Assembly (NCBI RefSeq): GCF_900156415.1
Contig: NZ_FTNM01000003.1
Coordinates: 372,001 to 436,000, forward strand
Direction of reading: 5' to 3'
From: Pontibacter lucknowensis
GTDB taxonomy: Bacteria; Bacteroidota; Bacteroidia; Cytophagales; Hymenobacteraceae
DNA: 64,000 nt
Part shown: positions 1 to 8,574 of the stretch, one piece after another
How the letters are laid out: each line of letters begins with the position of its first letter
How positions within the stretch are numbered: position 1 is the stretch's first letter
The notes under the pieces: model-generated
What the model was told of the DNA's origin: nothing
The model's input: the letters and a program-made list of their open reading frames with translations, nothing else
The model's database searches: none
Made by a program: the position numbers and the translations under genes

Positions 1-149
1 TCGATCTTATTGTTCTCTACCTGCTTGATTACCTCACTACCGTTCTTGGCGGTCAGGATCTTGTAGTTCTGAAGCTCGAGAATTTTCTTCGTCAGGTTCA
101 GGATCACAGAGCTGTCTTCTGCAATCAGGATGGTTTTGTTGTCTGCCAT
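1..149 (-). CDS. Response regulator receiver protein (3' part cut by window edge)
   Basis: The 49 visible residues start MADNKTILIAEDSSV, a typical CheY-like receiver N-terminus: a hydrophobic beta strand (TILIAED) followed by the acidic pair E-D that binds Mg2+, then SSVILNLTKKILE as helix 1. The phospho-acceptor Asp and the rest lie beyond the left edge, so it cannot be told whether an output domain follows. The ATG is 12 bp downstream of the stop codon of the hybrid kinase on the same strand, so the two are probably co-transcribed and may be a cognate pair (inference). Confidence 0.85.
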   Translation of the reverse strand, partial: MADNKTILIAEDSSVILNLTKKILELQNYKILTAKNGSEVIKQVENNKI

Positions 150-161
150 GGGTTTAATAAA

Positions 162-3100
162 CTATAAAATGATCTCTTTATAAGTTTTGCGGTAGTTTTC
201 GTATTGGGCCAGCAGCTTTGCGAAGTTACTTCTTACGTTATCGTACTGGTCATGTTTTATGTCATGCTCCAGGATTTTGGCTAGCTCGGCCACCTGGTTG
301 ATGCCAAGTGTAAAGCCGGTCCCCTTAAGTTGGTGCAATGTACTTAAAATACTTTTGTATTGTTGTGCCTCCAGCTCTTTTTTGGCCTCTTCGAGCAATT
401 CACCAGCTTCCTGTTCAAATTCCACATACAACTGGCGCGCAAATTCCGCCCCTCCAATCTCTTTGAGTTGCTCTGTAATGGCCAGGTCGATCACAGGTAT
501 GGTATCGTCCTCCGAATCATCGTCAATGGCTGCAGTAAGTCCACCGGCTTTGTCGCGCTTCCAGTTCAGCTCATGCCATCTCATGATCACTTTGTACAAG
601 TCTGAACTTTTCACCGGTTTGGAGATATAATCATCCATGCCCTGGCTCATAAACTTCTCGGCATCTTCGCGCATCGAGTAGGCAGTCATGGCTACTACCG
701 GCGGACTGTCATTGCCCAGCTTCTCCTGGATAATTGAAGTAGCCGTTACGCCGTCCATTTCAGGCATCTGAATGTCCATGAACACCATGTCGTAGCCGTT
801 GTTAAGCGCCCTGTCTATGGCTTCGTAGCCGTTGGAAGCAACGTCGGTGCGACATCCCAGTCGCTCCAGCAACTTGAAGGCCACTTTCTGATTGATCTGG
901 TTGTCATCTACCAGCAGTACATAAGGTGAGAAGTCCAGCACCTCGGCTTCGGCGTTTTGCAATTGCATGCGCTGAAGCTGTGCTTCCACTTCTTCGCTGT
1001 TGGCTTTCTTCACCTTGATCGTGAACCAGAAGGTGCTACCGTCATTCGGTATCGATTCCACCCCGATGTCACCACCAAGCAGGTGGGTGAGCTGCTTCGA
1101 GATGGCCAGACCGAGGCCTGTGCCGCCAAAGGTCTTGGTGGACGAGTTATCAAGCTGGGTGAAGTCAGTGAAGAGCAGTTTCTGGTCTTCGTCGGTTATA
1201 CCTATACCTGAGTCCTTCACCCGCACTTTCAGCATATACTCCTGACCTTTCTTCAGTGGTTCGGCATCTACATGTATGCTCACTTCGCCTTCGTTCGTGA
1301 ACTTAATGGCATTAGAAGTCAGGTTGGAAAGCACCTGCAGGAAGCGCGTTTCGTCGGTGAGCACATAGCGTGGTGTCTCCGGCGTTATCGTGTAGGTAAA
1401 ATGCAGGTCCTTTTGCTGGGCCCGGTTTGCAAAGAGCGAGTGTATCTTGTTGAGCGTGTCATGCAGGTCCATGCCGCTCTCGTGCAGCACCAGCTTACCA
1501 GCCTGCATCTTCGACAGGTCGAGGATATCGTTCAGGATCGCCAGCAGGGCATCCGAAGACTTGCGCAGCGTATCGATGTACTCTTTCTGCTCCTCGTCGT
1601 TGACGATCTGACTCAGCAGATCGATCATACCAATGATACCGTTCATAGGTGTGCGCAGTTCGTGACTCATGTTGGCCAGGAACTGTGTTTTCACCTTGAG
1701 CAGGTTCTCCGCTTCTTCTTTGGCCTTGAGCAGCGCTACCTGTGTGCGTTTTAGTTCTGATACATCGCGCAGCACACCTTCCATACCGGCAGGCTGTCCT
1801 TGCTGGTCGTAGGTGAGGCGTGCATCGAGCAGTACGGTTTTAATAGAGCCGTCTTTGCAGACCATTTCTATCTCGAAGTCACGAATGCTCTCCTGTTCCA
1901 GTACCCGCTCTTTTACCAGCACCCGATCAGCTGCATTGGCATACAGTTGCTCTGACGAAATAAGCTGGACTTCCTGTTCATTATACCCCAGCAAGTTGTA
2001 AACTGAAGGGCTGACCAGCTCAAAGGCACCACCCATGGTGGTGCGGTAATACACGTCCTGGAAGGACTCGAATATACTACGGAACTTCACCTCACTCTGT
2101 GCCAGCGCCAGCTGCGAGCGTTTCTTATCTGTGATGTCAAGGGCTATACCTGATATCTCCTCAAAGCTTCCGTCTTCCAGGTAGATCGGGTTCAGGTATA
2201 CCTCTCGCCAGCTTTCCGGATTGTGTAGGTGCACTTCAAAATGCTGCGGTTGCCCATTGAAGGCGAGCACATACTTCTCTTTCCAGAACTCAAAAGAGTT
2301 CTCGTGGAAGTTCACCACATTGCTATCGTTGAGCCTGGTGTAAAGCTCCAGTTCCTGCCCGCTTCTGTTGAAGAAGGCTGTCGCAAAGTTTTGATTGAAT
2401 GAGGTGAGCTCAAACTCTCGATTGAGGGACCACATGTGATGCGAGCCCGATTCAAAGATGGCGTTGAGACGGGCATTCTGATTGTTGATCTGCTCTTCGT
2501 TACGCTTACGCTCAATGGCAAGTGCCACCTGATTCGAGATAAAGTGCAGGATCTCGATGTCGGTATGCACATAGGCATTCGGGTCCTGGTAGTCCTGCAG
2601 TGTGATCACCCCGATAATGCGATCGCCGATGGCCAGCGGGGAACAAAGGATGACCTCAGGTATAGCGCCATGTATGGTGATGTCCTGCTCCCGGGCCAGG
2701 TCCAGGAGTTCCGACTTCTGCATGTAAAGCGGCTTGCCTGTCTCGATGATATACTCTGACAGACCGTGTGAGAACTGCCGGCGCATTTGCGTCTTGGACG
2801 ATTTGTCCACAAACTGATCGACCAGGTAGGCAAAATGCAGGTGGCGGTGATCGTTATCGCAGAGCGCAATGTAAATGTTGCGCGTCTCAATGATCTTGCT
2901 CAGTTCGCGGTGAATAGCCGAGTAAAGTGAGTTAAGGTCCTTGCTGCTGATGGCCAGGTTAGCAATACTGTAGTATACCTTCTGCAGGCGCTCGGCCTTG
3001 ATGCGGTCGGTGATATCGTGCAGGATGGCGCGCGTTGCCACCGGACGACCATCTTGCCAGCTGCAGGTAATGGAACCGATCAGGTGTACGGGCTTACCGG

Positions 3101-5372
3101 CCTTGGTCAGGAACACGGTTTCCATCTTGTTCACATTCTCACCCTTGTACAGATTGCGCAGTTGGTAGATCAGCTTGGCCTTGTAATAAGGGTGCACGAT
3201 GTCGTTGAGCGTGAGCGACTCAATATCATGATCGGTGTAGCCCAGACGGTCTTTCCAGGCTTTGTTCACGAAGATGAACTTATTGTCTACCGAGATATTC
3301 TGGATCAGGTCGTGCGCATTGTCGAAGAGGTCCTGCAGACGGATCTTATTGTCTTTCAGAGCCTCCATGGCAATACGCTTATCGGTCATGTCCTTGCCCA
3401 CGCTGGTCAGGCCAATCAGGTCACCTTCGGGGCCGTACTCAAACATGCAGTTCCAGCGCACGGTCTTCACCTGGCCTGACTTGGTGATCAGGTCACGCTC
3501 GTAATAGGAGTTGAGCTGGCGCGTTTCGATAGAGCGTCTGAAGTCGGCAAAGCGTGTCTCGCGATCAGGCTCAGGCACTAGCAGTTCGTAGAAATTCTGC
3601 CCGATCAGCTCCTCGCGTGAGTACTCCACATAGGTCAGGAAGTAATCATTGGCGTAGGCGATGTTGCCGTTTTTGTCGAGGCTATAGTAGATTAGATTTA
3701 CTTTCTCCAGGAAGCTGCGGAAATGGGCCATCGACTCGCGGGCGATTTCCTCGCGGCGCTTGGAGTTCTGCACCTGCTTGCGTTGGGTAATGTCGCGCTT
3801 GAACACCAGAATGTGGTATGCGCCGTCGATCATCACGCGGTTGAGGTTGAGCTCCGTGTCCATGGTTGTGCCATCTTTGCGGATGTTCTTCCAGTCAACA
3901 GTGATCGGTTTCCCGTTCGCCATCAGCTGCTCGATCAACATGGCCGTTTTCTCTGTCGAGCGCATGCCGTCCGGCTGATACTCCGGAGAGTAGTCGGTTG
4001 GCGACTTCCCAACCAACTCGTCGCGGGTACAGCGGAAATACTCCAGTGCCTTTTCGTTGCAGTCTACCACAATGCCATCCCGGAAAAGCAGGATCGCGTC
4101 GTAAGTGGACTCAAACATGATTTTATACTTGTCCTCGGTATGGGAGAGCTTGAGCTGCAGATCGTGTTTGGCGATGTAGTTGCCAATGGCGCCCCCGATA
4201 AAGTCGAGCAGCGACATAAACGACTGGGTAATTTTGGCATCATGCCCTGGCCATACCAGCAGGAGTGCCGTTAGGCCGGCCTCTGAACTGACAGGCAGTA
4301 CGGTCAGGTGCTGACCCAGCAAATCTTCCATTTGCTGAATGGTGTCGTGCAGGGCTTTGCGGCGGTCAGGTTTGGCAAGTTGCTCAGCCTGCGTCACCGG
4401 CAACGGAATAGAGGCCGGGAGGTAGCCGGATGGCGTCTCGCCTGTGTTATAGGAAAGAAGCGCTTTGCCAGAAGTAGCATCGTAGGTATAGACGGCACCA
4501 CCGATAACATCGGTCTTGTCCAGCAATTCGTTCAAGGTATAGCGCAGCACATCTTCGCGGCTCTCGGAGCCCGACAGATTCGTAATCAGGTGGTTGACGA
4601 ATTCGAGCTGGTGATTGCGGAAGCGCACATTGCGTTCCGCACCAACTGCCTCGTACAGGTTCTTGGCAGAACCGAAGATGACGGTCTGGCCATTGAAACT
4701 GCCCTTTTTCAGGGAGATCTCAACTGGCATCAGTTCCTGCTCTGTTTCACGAAGCCACCACTCAAAGCGCTGTGGCTCTCCTTTCAGGGTAGTCTGCAAC
4801 TGGTTGCGCAGGGCTACCCGCTCAAACAGGTTGAGTTCAAACTGCTTGAACAGAGATTTTCCGATGATCTCCTCTTTTTTCAACTGCACCAGGTCCGAAG
4901 CGCTTTGGTTAATGTCGATGAAAATACCATCGTGATCGAGGACAAACAAAGGCTCTGCGCTGTCGTCGAACAGGTTATGATAACTCGCGTCATCAGCTTC
5001 TGCGGCTGCATTCTCCGGGATGTCAAAGCACAGGAAAGCCTGCCCCTGAAACTGCAGTTGCTGACAGTGGAAGGTGCTTAGGTTGCCCTGACGGTCTTTT
5101 ATCTTTCCTATCGCTTTATCGTTTTGAACCAGCGAAACCTTTAAGGCCGCAAAATCATCTTCATCAGCCAGGCCAACCAGCGGACGTATAGCTACACCCT
5201 GCTCTACAGGGAGTATGGTTTCGGCTTTGGTGTTGGCAGCAAGCAGCTCCCCTGCAGCGGAAGCAACAAGCAGGGCATGGTCAGCAGGATAGAGCTGACC
5301 AAGCACCTGGAGCAGGTTCTCAGCAAGCATTGTCAGGCTTTCAGTAGTTTGTTGGCTAGGTATCAGTGGCAT
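162..5372 (-). CDS. Giant hybrid sensor histidine kinase: PAS/GAF array, HisKA, HATPase, receiver, Hpt
   Basis: This 1,736-residue predicted soluble sensor kinase has no obvious membrane segment. Visible order: a poorly conserved N-terminus, PAS (~130-240), GAF-like (~255-400), PAS (~415-535), PAS (~555-670), PAS (~680-790), GAF (~800-960), PAS (~970-1090), PAS (~1100-1210), HisKA with H-box SHELRTP (phospho-His ~1237), HATPase_c (N box SNLTSNAIKF, G1 DSGIGI, G2 GGTGLGLAIS), receiver (VDDNQIN; phospho-Asp ~1531 in FMDIQMPEMDG; SKPVK) and a C-terminal Hpt with HQLKGTG (His ~1679). The complete His-Asp-His relay is as in ArcB/BarA-type kinases, so phosphate can pass to a separate regulator; the adjacent receiver gene 12 bp downstream is the obvious candidate. 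The start is an ATG. The ligand cannot be inferred from sequence. Domain borders are approximate. Confidence 0.93.
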   Translation of the reverse strand: MPLIPSQQTTESLTMLAENLLQVLGQLYPADHALLVASAAGELLAANTKAETILPVEQGVAIRPLVGLADEDDFAALKVSLVQNDKAIGKIKDRQGNLSTFHCQQLQFQGQAFLCFDIPENAAAEADDASYHNLFDDSAEPLFVLDHDGIFIDINQSASDLVQLKKEEIIGKSLFKQFELNLFERVALRNQLQTTLKGEPQRFEWWLRETEQELMPVEISLKKGSFNGQTVIFGSAKNLYEAVGAERNVRFRNHQLEFVNHLITNLSGSESREDVLRYTLNELLDKTDVIGGAVYTYDATSGKALLSYNTGETPSGYLPASIPLPVTQAEQLAKPDRRKALHDTIQQMEDLLGQHLTVLPVSSEAGLTALLLVWPGHDAKITQSFMSLLDFIGGAIGNYIAKHDLQLKLSHTEDKYKIMFESTYDAILLFRDGIVVDCNEKALEYFRCTRDELVGKSPTDYSPEYQPDGMRSTEKTAMLIEQLMANGKPITVDWKNIRKDGTTMDTELNLNRVMIDGAYHILVFKRDITQRKQVQNSKRREEIARESMAHFRSFLEKVNLIYYSLDKNGNIAYANDYFLTYVEYSREELIGQNFYELLVPEPDRETRFADFRRSIETRQLNSYYERDLITKSGQVKTVRWNCMFEYGPEGDLIGLTSVGKDMTDKRIAMEALKDNKIRLQDLFDNAHDLIQNISVDNKFIFVNKAWKDRLGYTDHDIESLTLNDIVHPYYKAKLIYQLRNLYKGENVNKMETVFLTKAGKPVHLIGSITCSWQDGRPVATRAILHDITDRIKAERLQKVYYSIANLAISSKDLNSLYSAIHRELSKIIETRNIYIALCDNDHRHLHFAYLVDQFVDKSSKTQMRRQFSHGLSEYIIETGKPLYMQKSELLDLAREQDITIHGAIPEVILCSPLAIGDRIIGVITLQDYQDPNAYVHTDIEILHFISNQVALAIERKRNEEQINNQNARLNAIFESGSHHMWSLNREFELTSFNQNFATAFFNRSGQELELYTRLNDSNVVNFHENSFEFWKEKYVLAFNGQPQHFEVHLHNPESWREVYLNPIYLEDGSFEEISGIALDITDKKRSQLALAQSEVKFRSIFESFQDVYYRTTMGGAFELVSPSVYNLLGYNEQEVQLISSEQLYANAADRVLVKERVLEQESIRDFEIEMVCKDGSIKTVLLDARLTYDQQGQPAGMEGVLRDVSELKRTQVALLKAKEEAENLLKVKTQFLANMSHELRTPMNGIIGMIDLLSQIVNDEEQKEYIDTLRKSSDALLAILNDILDLSKMQAGKLVLHESGMDLHDTLNKIHSLFANRAQQKDLHFTYTITPETPRYVLTDETRFLQVLSNLTSNAIKFTNEGEVSIHVDAEPLKKGQEYMLKVRVKDSGIGITDEDQKLLFTDFTQLDNSSTKTFGGTGLGLAISKQLTHLLGGDIGVESIPNDGSTFWFTIKVKKANSEEVEAQLQRMQLQNAEAEVLDFSPYVLLVDDNQINQKVAFKLLERLGCRTDVASNGYEAIDRALNNGYDMVFMDIQMPEMDGVTATSIIQEKLGNDSPPVVAMTAYSMREDAEKFMSQGMDDYISKPVKSSDLYKVIMRWHELNWKRDKAGGLTAAIDDDSEDDTIPVIDLAITEQLKEIGGAEFARQLYVEFEQEAGELLEEAKKELEAQQYKSILSTLHQLKGTGFTLGINQVAELAKILEHDIKHDQYDNVRSNFAKLLAQYENYRKTYKEIIL

Positions 5373-5505
5373 CTGGTGTAGTTCCGTTGTCGTTTAAACC
5401 CATAAATTAGTAAAAAAACAAAAGCAATGGCACTTTTGCTTCCTGAATAACAAGAAAGGGAGTTAATTTGTGGCATAAACACGAAGTATATTGTCTGTCC
5501 CGCCC

Positions 5506-6444
5506 ATGTCTGCAACGCCATCCCCCCGTTTCCTGATCGTAGTTGTTGGTCCTACTGCCGTGGGCAAAACCGCCCTCTGCGTGCGCCTGGCGCAGCATTT
5601 CGGCACCGAGATCATCTCGGCTGACTCCCGCCAGTTCTACCAGGAGATGTCGATCGGCACGGCCAAACCTACCCAGGAGGAGCAGCAAGGTATACGGCAT
5701 CATTTTGTGGACTCGCACCCGATCACAGAAACCTACAATGCAGGCGCTTATGAGCAGGATGTGCTGGCCCTGGCCGGACAGCTGTTTCAGCGGCACGAGG
5801 CCGTGATCCTGACAGGTGGCTCAGGGCTGTACGTGCGAGCGGTGACTGATGGGATGGACGAAATGCCTGAGGCAGATCCTGCCGTGCGCGAAAGTCTGAC
5901 CGCCCGTTACCAACAGGAGGGACTACAGCCATTGCTGGAGCAGTTGCAGGAACTTGACCCCACGTATTATGAGCGGGTAGACAAGGCCAATCCGCAGCGT
6001 GTTATACGTGCGCTGGAGGTATGCCTTTCAAGCGGACAGCCTTACTCGGCTTTCCGGAAAGCAGGTACCCGGGAGCGGCCTTTTCATATCATCAAGATCG
6101 GGCTGACGCGCGACCGGCCGGAACTGTACGAGCGCATCGACCGCCGCATGGACCTGATGCTGGAGCAAGGCCTGCTGGAAGAAGCCAAAAGCCTGTACCC
6201 CTACCGTGCGCACAATGCGCTGCAAACTGTGGGCTACAAAGAGATATTTGATTACCTGGAGGGGCAGTATGACTGGGAGGAAGCGGTGCGCCTGCTCAAA
6301 CGCAACAGCCGCCGATACGCCAAGCGGCAACTCACCTGGTTTCACAAACACGCCGACTATACCTGGTTTCATCCGGAGCAGTGGGATGAGATACTACGTT
6401 TTATCAGGCAGCAGATGCAGGATGCAGCACAAGGGAAGGTATAG
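5506..6444 (+). CDS. miaA: tRNA dimethylallyltransferase (MiaA)
   Basis: Transfers a dimethylallyl group to N6 of A37 in tRNAs that read UNN codons. The family signatures are clear: P-loop GPTAVGKT near the N-terminus, ISADSRQFY, IGTAKP, a TGGSGLYV segment, and the C-terminal VGYKEIFDYLEG and KRNSRRYAKRQLTWF. At 312 residues it has the normal family length. I chose the ATG at 5506; an in-frame TTG at 5491 would add five residues with no conserved content. It is transcribed divergently from the kinase and converges on pfkA across a strong hairpin. Confidence 0.95.
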   Translation: MSATPSPRFLIVVVGPTAVGKTALCVRLAQHFGTEIISADSRQFYQEMSIGTAKPTQEEQQGIRHHFVDSHPITETYNAGAYEQDVLALAGQLFQRHEAVILTGGSGLYVRAVTDGMDEMPEADPAVRESLTARYQQEGLQPLLEQLQELDPTYYERVDKANPQRVIRALEVCLSSGQPYSAFRKAGTRERPFHIIKIGLTRDRPELYERIDRRMDLMLEQGLLEEAKSLYPYRAHNALQTVGYKEIFDYLEGQYDWEEAVRLLKRNSRRYAKRQLTWFHKHADYTWFHPEQWDEILRFIRQQMQDAAQGKV

Positions 6445-6486
6445 AAACGGCGCGGCCGGCTATTGTGAAAGCCGGCCGCGCCGTTT
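6445..6486. terminator. Bidirectional intrinsic terminator between miaA and pfkA
   Basis: A perfect 17-bp stem (6445-6461 with 6470-6486), very GC-rich at the core (GGCGCGGCCGGCT) and flanked by AAA/TTT, closes on an 8-nt loop. It begins one base after the miaA stop and sits between two convergent genes. Confidence 0.9.
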
Positions 6487-6501
6487 TCAGGTATAGCCTG
6501 C

Positions 6502-7473
6502 TTATACCGACAGAATATCCACCATTTTGGTGAAGTTCGGGTTGATTAGTTTCTGCTTGGTAATGGTCTCGATGAAAGGTGTGTATACCAGCTCGCGGTT
6601 AATGATACCGGCCATTTCGTTGGTGCGCCCAGCCATCAGGCCTTCCACGCAGGCGATACCAAGTTGACTGGCCAGCATACGGTCGGCCGCAGTGGGCGCC
6701 CCGCCGCGCTGCACGTGGCCCAGTATCGTTACGCGGGCATCCATGTTCGGTATCTGCTGCGATACTTTCGCGGCGATCTCCGTGGCGCTGCCTTCTTCGT
6801 CGCCCTCTGCCACAATCACGATAAAGGAAGTCTTGGACCGGCTCCAGCCGGCTTTCAGCTGCTCAATCACAAAATCGATGGAAGTATCGGTCTCCGGGAT
6901 CATCACGATCTCAGCGCCGCCACCAATAGCGCAAGGTATAGCAATATAGCCTGAGTCACGGCCCATCACCTCCACAAAAAACACCCGCTCGTGGCTGTCA
7001 GCTGTGTCGCGTATCTTGTCGATGGCGTCAAGGGCTGTGTTAACGGCCGTATCGTAGCCAATGGTATAGTCCGTGCCATACAGGTCGTTGTCGATGGTAC
7101 CGGGTGCTCCGATGGTTGGGATGCCGTACTCCTCGTAAAATATGTTAGCCCCGGTAAAGGTGCCGTCACCGCCGATGGCCACAAGTCCTTCAATGCCATG
7201 GGCTCTGAGCTGTTCGTAAGCTGCCTGCCTGCCTTCCTTTGTCAGAAACTCTTTGCTGCGTGCCGACTTAAGTAGGGTGCCGCCTTTCTGTATAATATTA
7301 CTCACAGTTATCGACTCCATCTTAAAGATGTCGCCCTTGATCATACCGTTGTATCCTCTTCTGATACCGTAAACTTCCAATCCGTAATATACGGCTGTCC
7401 GTACAATCGCCCGGATGCATGCGTTCATGCCCGGCGCGTCGCCTCCTGATGTAAATACTCCAATCCTCTTCAT
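6502..7473 (-). CDS. pfkA: ATP-dependent 6-phosphofructokinase
   Basis: Phosphorylates fructose 6-phosphate to fructose 1,6-bisphosphate in glycolysis. The 323-residue length matches bacterial PfkA. Visible motifs: N-terminal GVFTSGGDAPGMNACIR (ATP loop), IGGDGTFTGA, the active-site segment PGTIDNDLYGTDYTIGYDTA with the catalytic Asp, the substrate-binding MGRDSGYIA and HVQRGGAPTAADR. The GGDGT glycine-rich motif indicates use of ATP rather than pyrophosphate (family knowledge). Monocistronic, with a 320-bp upstream region. Confidence 0.96.
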   Translation of the reverse strand: MKRIGVFTSGGDAPGMNACIRAIVRTAVYYGLEVYGIRRGYNGMIKGDIFKMESITVSNIIQKGGTLLKSARSKEFLTKEGRQAAYEQLRAHGIEGLVAIGGDGTFTGANIFYEEYGIPTIGAPGTIDNDLYGTDYTIGYDTAVNTALDAIDKIRDTADSHERVFFVEVMGRDSGYIAIPCAIGGGAEIVMIPETDTSIDFVIEQLKAGWSRSKTSFIVIVAEGDEEGSATEIAAKVSQQIPNMDARVTILGHVQRGGAPTAADRMLASQLGIACVEGLMAGRTNEMAGIINRELVYTPFIETITKQKLINPNFTKMVDILSV

Positions 7474-7793
7474 AAAGAGTTGCTTTTTAATGGGTTCCCT
7501 GTCGAGGCCCGGTTCCGGCCTCTTTCGATTGATCGCTACAGTACACGTGTGCGATTTTATGAATCTGCAAGGTATACATTTGTTAATTTAAGTGGAAATA
7601 AAAAAAGAATACAAAAGCATAACTAATAAGATAGTAAAAACCGTATGAAAAGCATCATCGCCTACAGACTGCAAATAAGAAAAAAGCGTTTATACTATGG
7701 GTGCTGCAAAAATAACCGGCAGGGTATAGCTATACTTATTGCATTCGTTATTAATTTGTTATGAAATAGTAAACAAGTCAAAAAGGGAATTGT
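7474..7793. other. Intergenic region between divergent pfkA and TerB-like gene
   Basis: No gene is visible. It holds weak promoter-like matches: TATTTTTG read on the minus strand at 7707-7714, and TACATTTG on the plus strand at 7575-7582, neither with a clear -33 element. A 12-bp palindrome GTATAGCTATAC at 7724-7735 is built from the dispersed GGTATA motif. Confidence 0.5.
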
Positions 7794-8222
7794 ATGTTTA
7801 GTTTTTTTGAAAGCGAGGCAGAGAAAAAATTAAAGAGCCACATCACCAACCTCGGTGCTCTAGCCAAGGCGGATGGTCATGTGGATCCCACCGAAATGGA
7901 TTTTATAATTGCCATCGGTGAGCGCCATGGCATGAAATCAAGTGAAGTGCGTGACCTGCTTTCGAACGTGCAAGCTGTAAAACCCCAGTTGCCCTCTAAT
8001 GATACGGAGCGCTTCGACCAGATCTACGACCTGGTGGAGATGATGCTGGCCGATGGCATAGTCGATGAAAGTGAAATGGAGTTCTGCGTCAACATGGCTG
8101 TGCGGCTCGGTTTCAAGAAATCCATCGTAGGGGTGCTGGTGCGCAAAATCTCCATTGGGGTAAAAGACGGGCTCTCCCGCGAGGAGATACGGCAGGATGC
8201 ACAGGCCTTCCTGAATTACTAA
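7794..8222 (+). CDS. TerB-like (tellurite-resistance family) acidic protein
   Basis: A 142-residue, mainly helical cytoplasmic protein. Two matching acidic segments, AKADGHVDPTEMDFI and MLADGIVDESEMEFC, are the repeated Asp-containing turns of the TerB/DjlA-N fold, which in the family can bind divalent metal. The molecular role in Bacteroidota is not known, and no other ter genes are nearby, so a tellurite-resistance role is unlikely to be specific. The following membrane protein gene starts 12 bp downstream and is probably co-transcribed. Confidence 0.8.
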   Translation: MFSFFESEAEKKLKSHITNLGALAKADGHVDPTEMDFIIAIGERHGMKSSEVRDLLSNVQAVKPQLPSNDTERFDQIYDLVEMMLADGIVDESEMEFCVNMAVRLGFKKSIVGVLVRKISIGVKDGLSREEIRQDAQAFLNY

Positions 8223-8233
8223 AAAATGATCGC

Positions 8234-8572
8234 ATGAAAAATCTGCGTGTTTGGAACGGGGCTATTTTGGCTGCTTATGCCATGGCACTGTTACTACTTG
8301 CTTACTTCTTTTTTGCCCACGAGCTACACCTCATTTCCTACGAGGCTACCTTACTTTCCGAAGATTTCATTCTGCGTTTTTTTGCCTTCTGGTTCATCAG
8401 CTTTCTGCTGACAATCATGGTATACTTGCTCAACCTGAGCCTGAACTACCTCTGGCTACCCCGTCCCGAAAAAGTCGTGGCCATGCAGGCCGGTAAATTG
8501 ATTCTGGCTATGGGACTCTCTGCGGCCTTGTTTGCAGTAGTTTTCGTGACGCTCAGCGGACTGCAGGAGTAA
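8234..8572 (+). CDS. Hypothetical three-helix membrane protein
   Basis: 112 residues with three predicted transmembrane segments (about 8-28 ILAAYAMALLLLAYFFF, 48-70 ILRFFAFWFISFLLTIMVYLL, 88-108 LILAMGLSAALFAVVFVTL). I do not recognise a family. It follows the TerB-like gene by 12 bp and ends 2 bp before the convergent permease stop, with no visible terminator hairpin in between. Confidence 0.7.
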   Translation: MKNLRVWNGAILAAYAMALLLLAYFFFAHELHLISYEATLLSEDFILRFFAFWFISFLLTIMVYLLNLSLNYLWLPRPEKVVAMQAGKLILAMGLSAALFAVVFVTLSGLQE

Positions 8573-8574
8573 TT

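Noticed and set aside
5491..5505. TTG start for miaA
   Set aside because: The ATG at 5506 gives a normal family N-terminus; the five extra residues are not conserved-looking.
7746..7760. TAATTTG promoter-like sites before miaA (~5465), the TerB-like gene and dnaB (~26935)
   Set aside because: These have only one base between TA and TTTG rather than two, and no -33 element, so they were not annotated.
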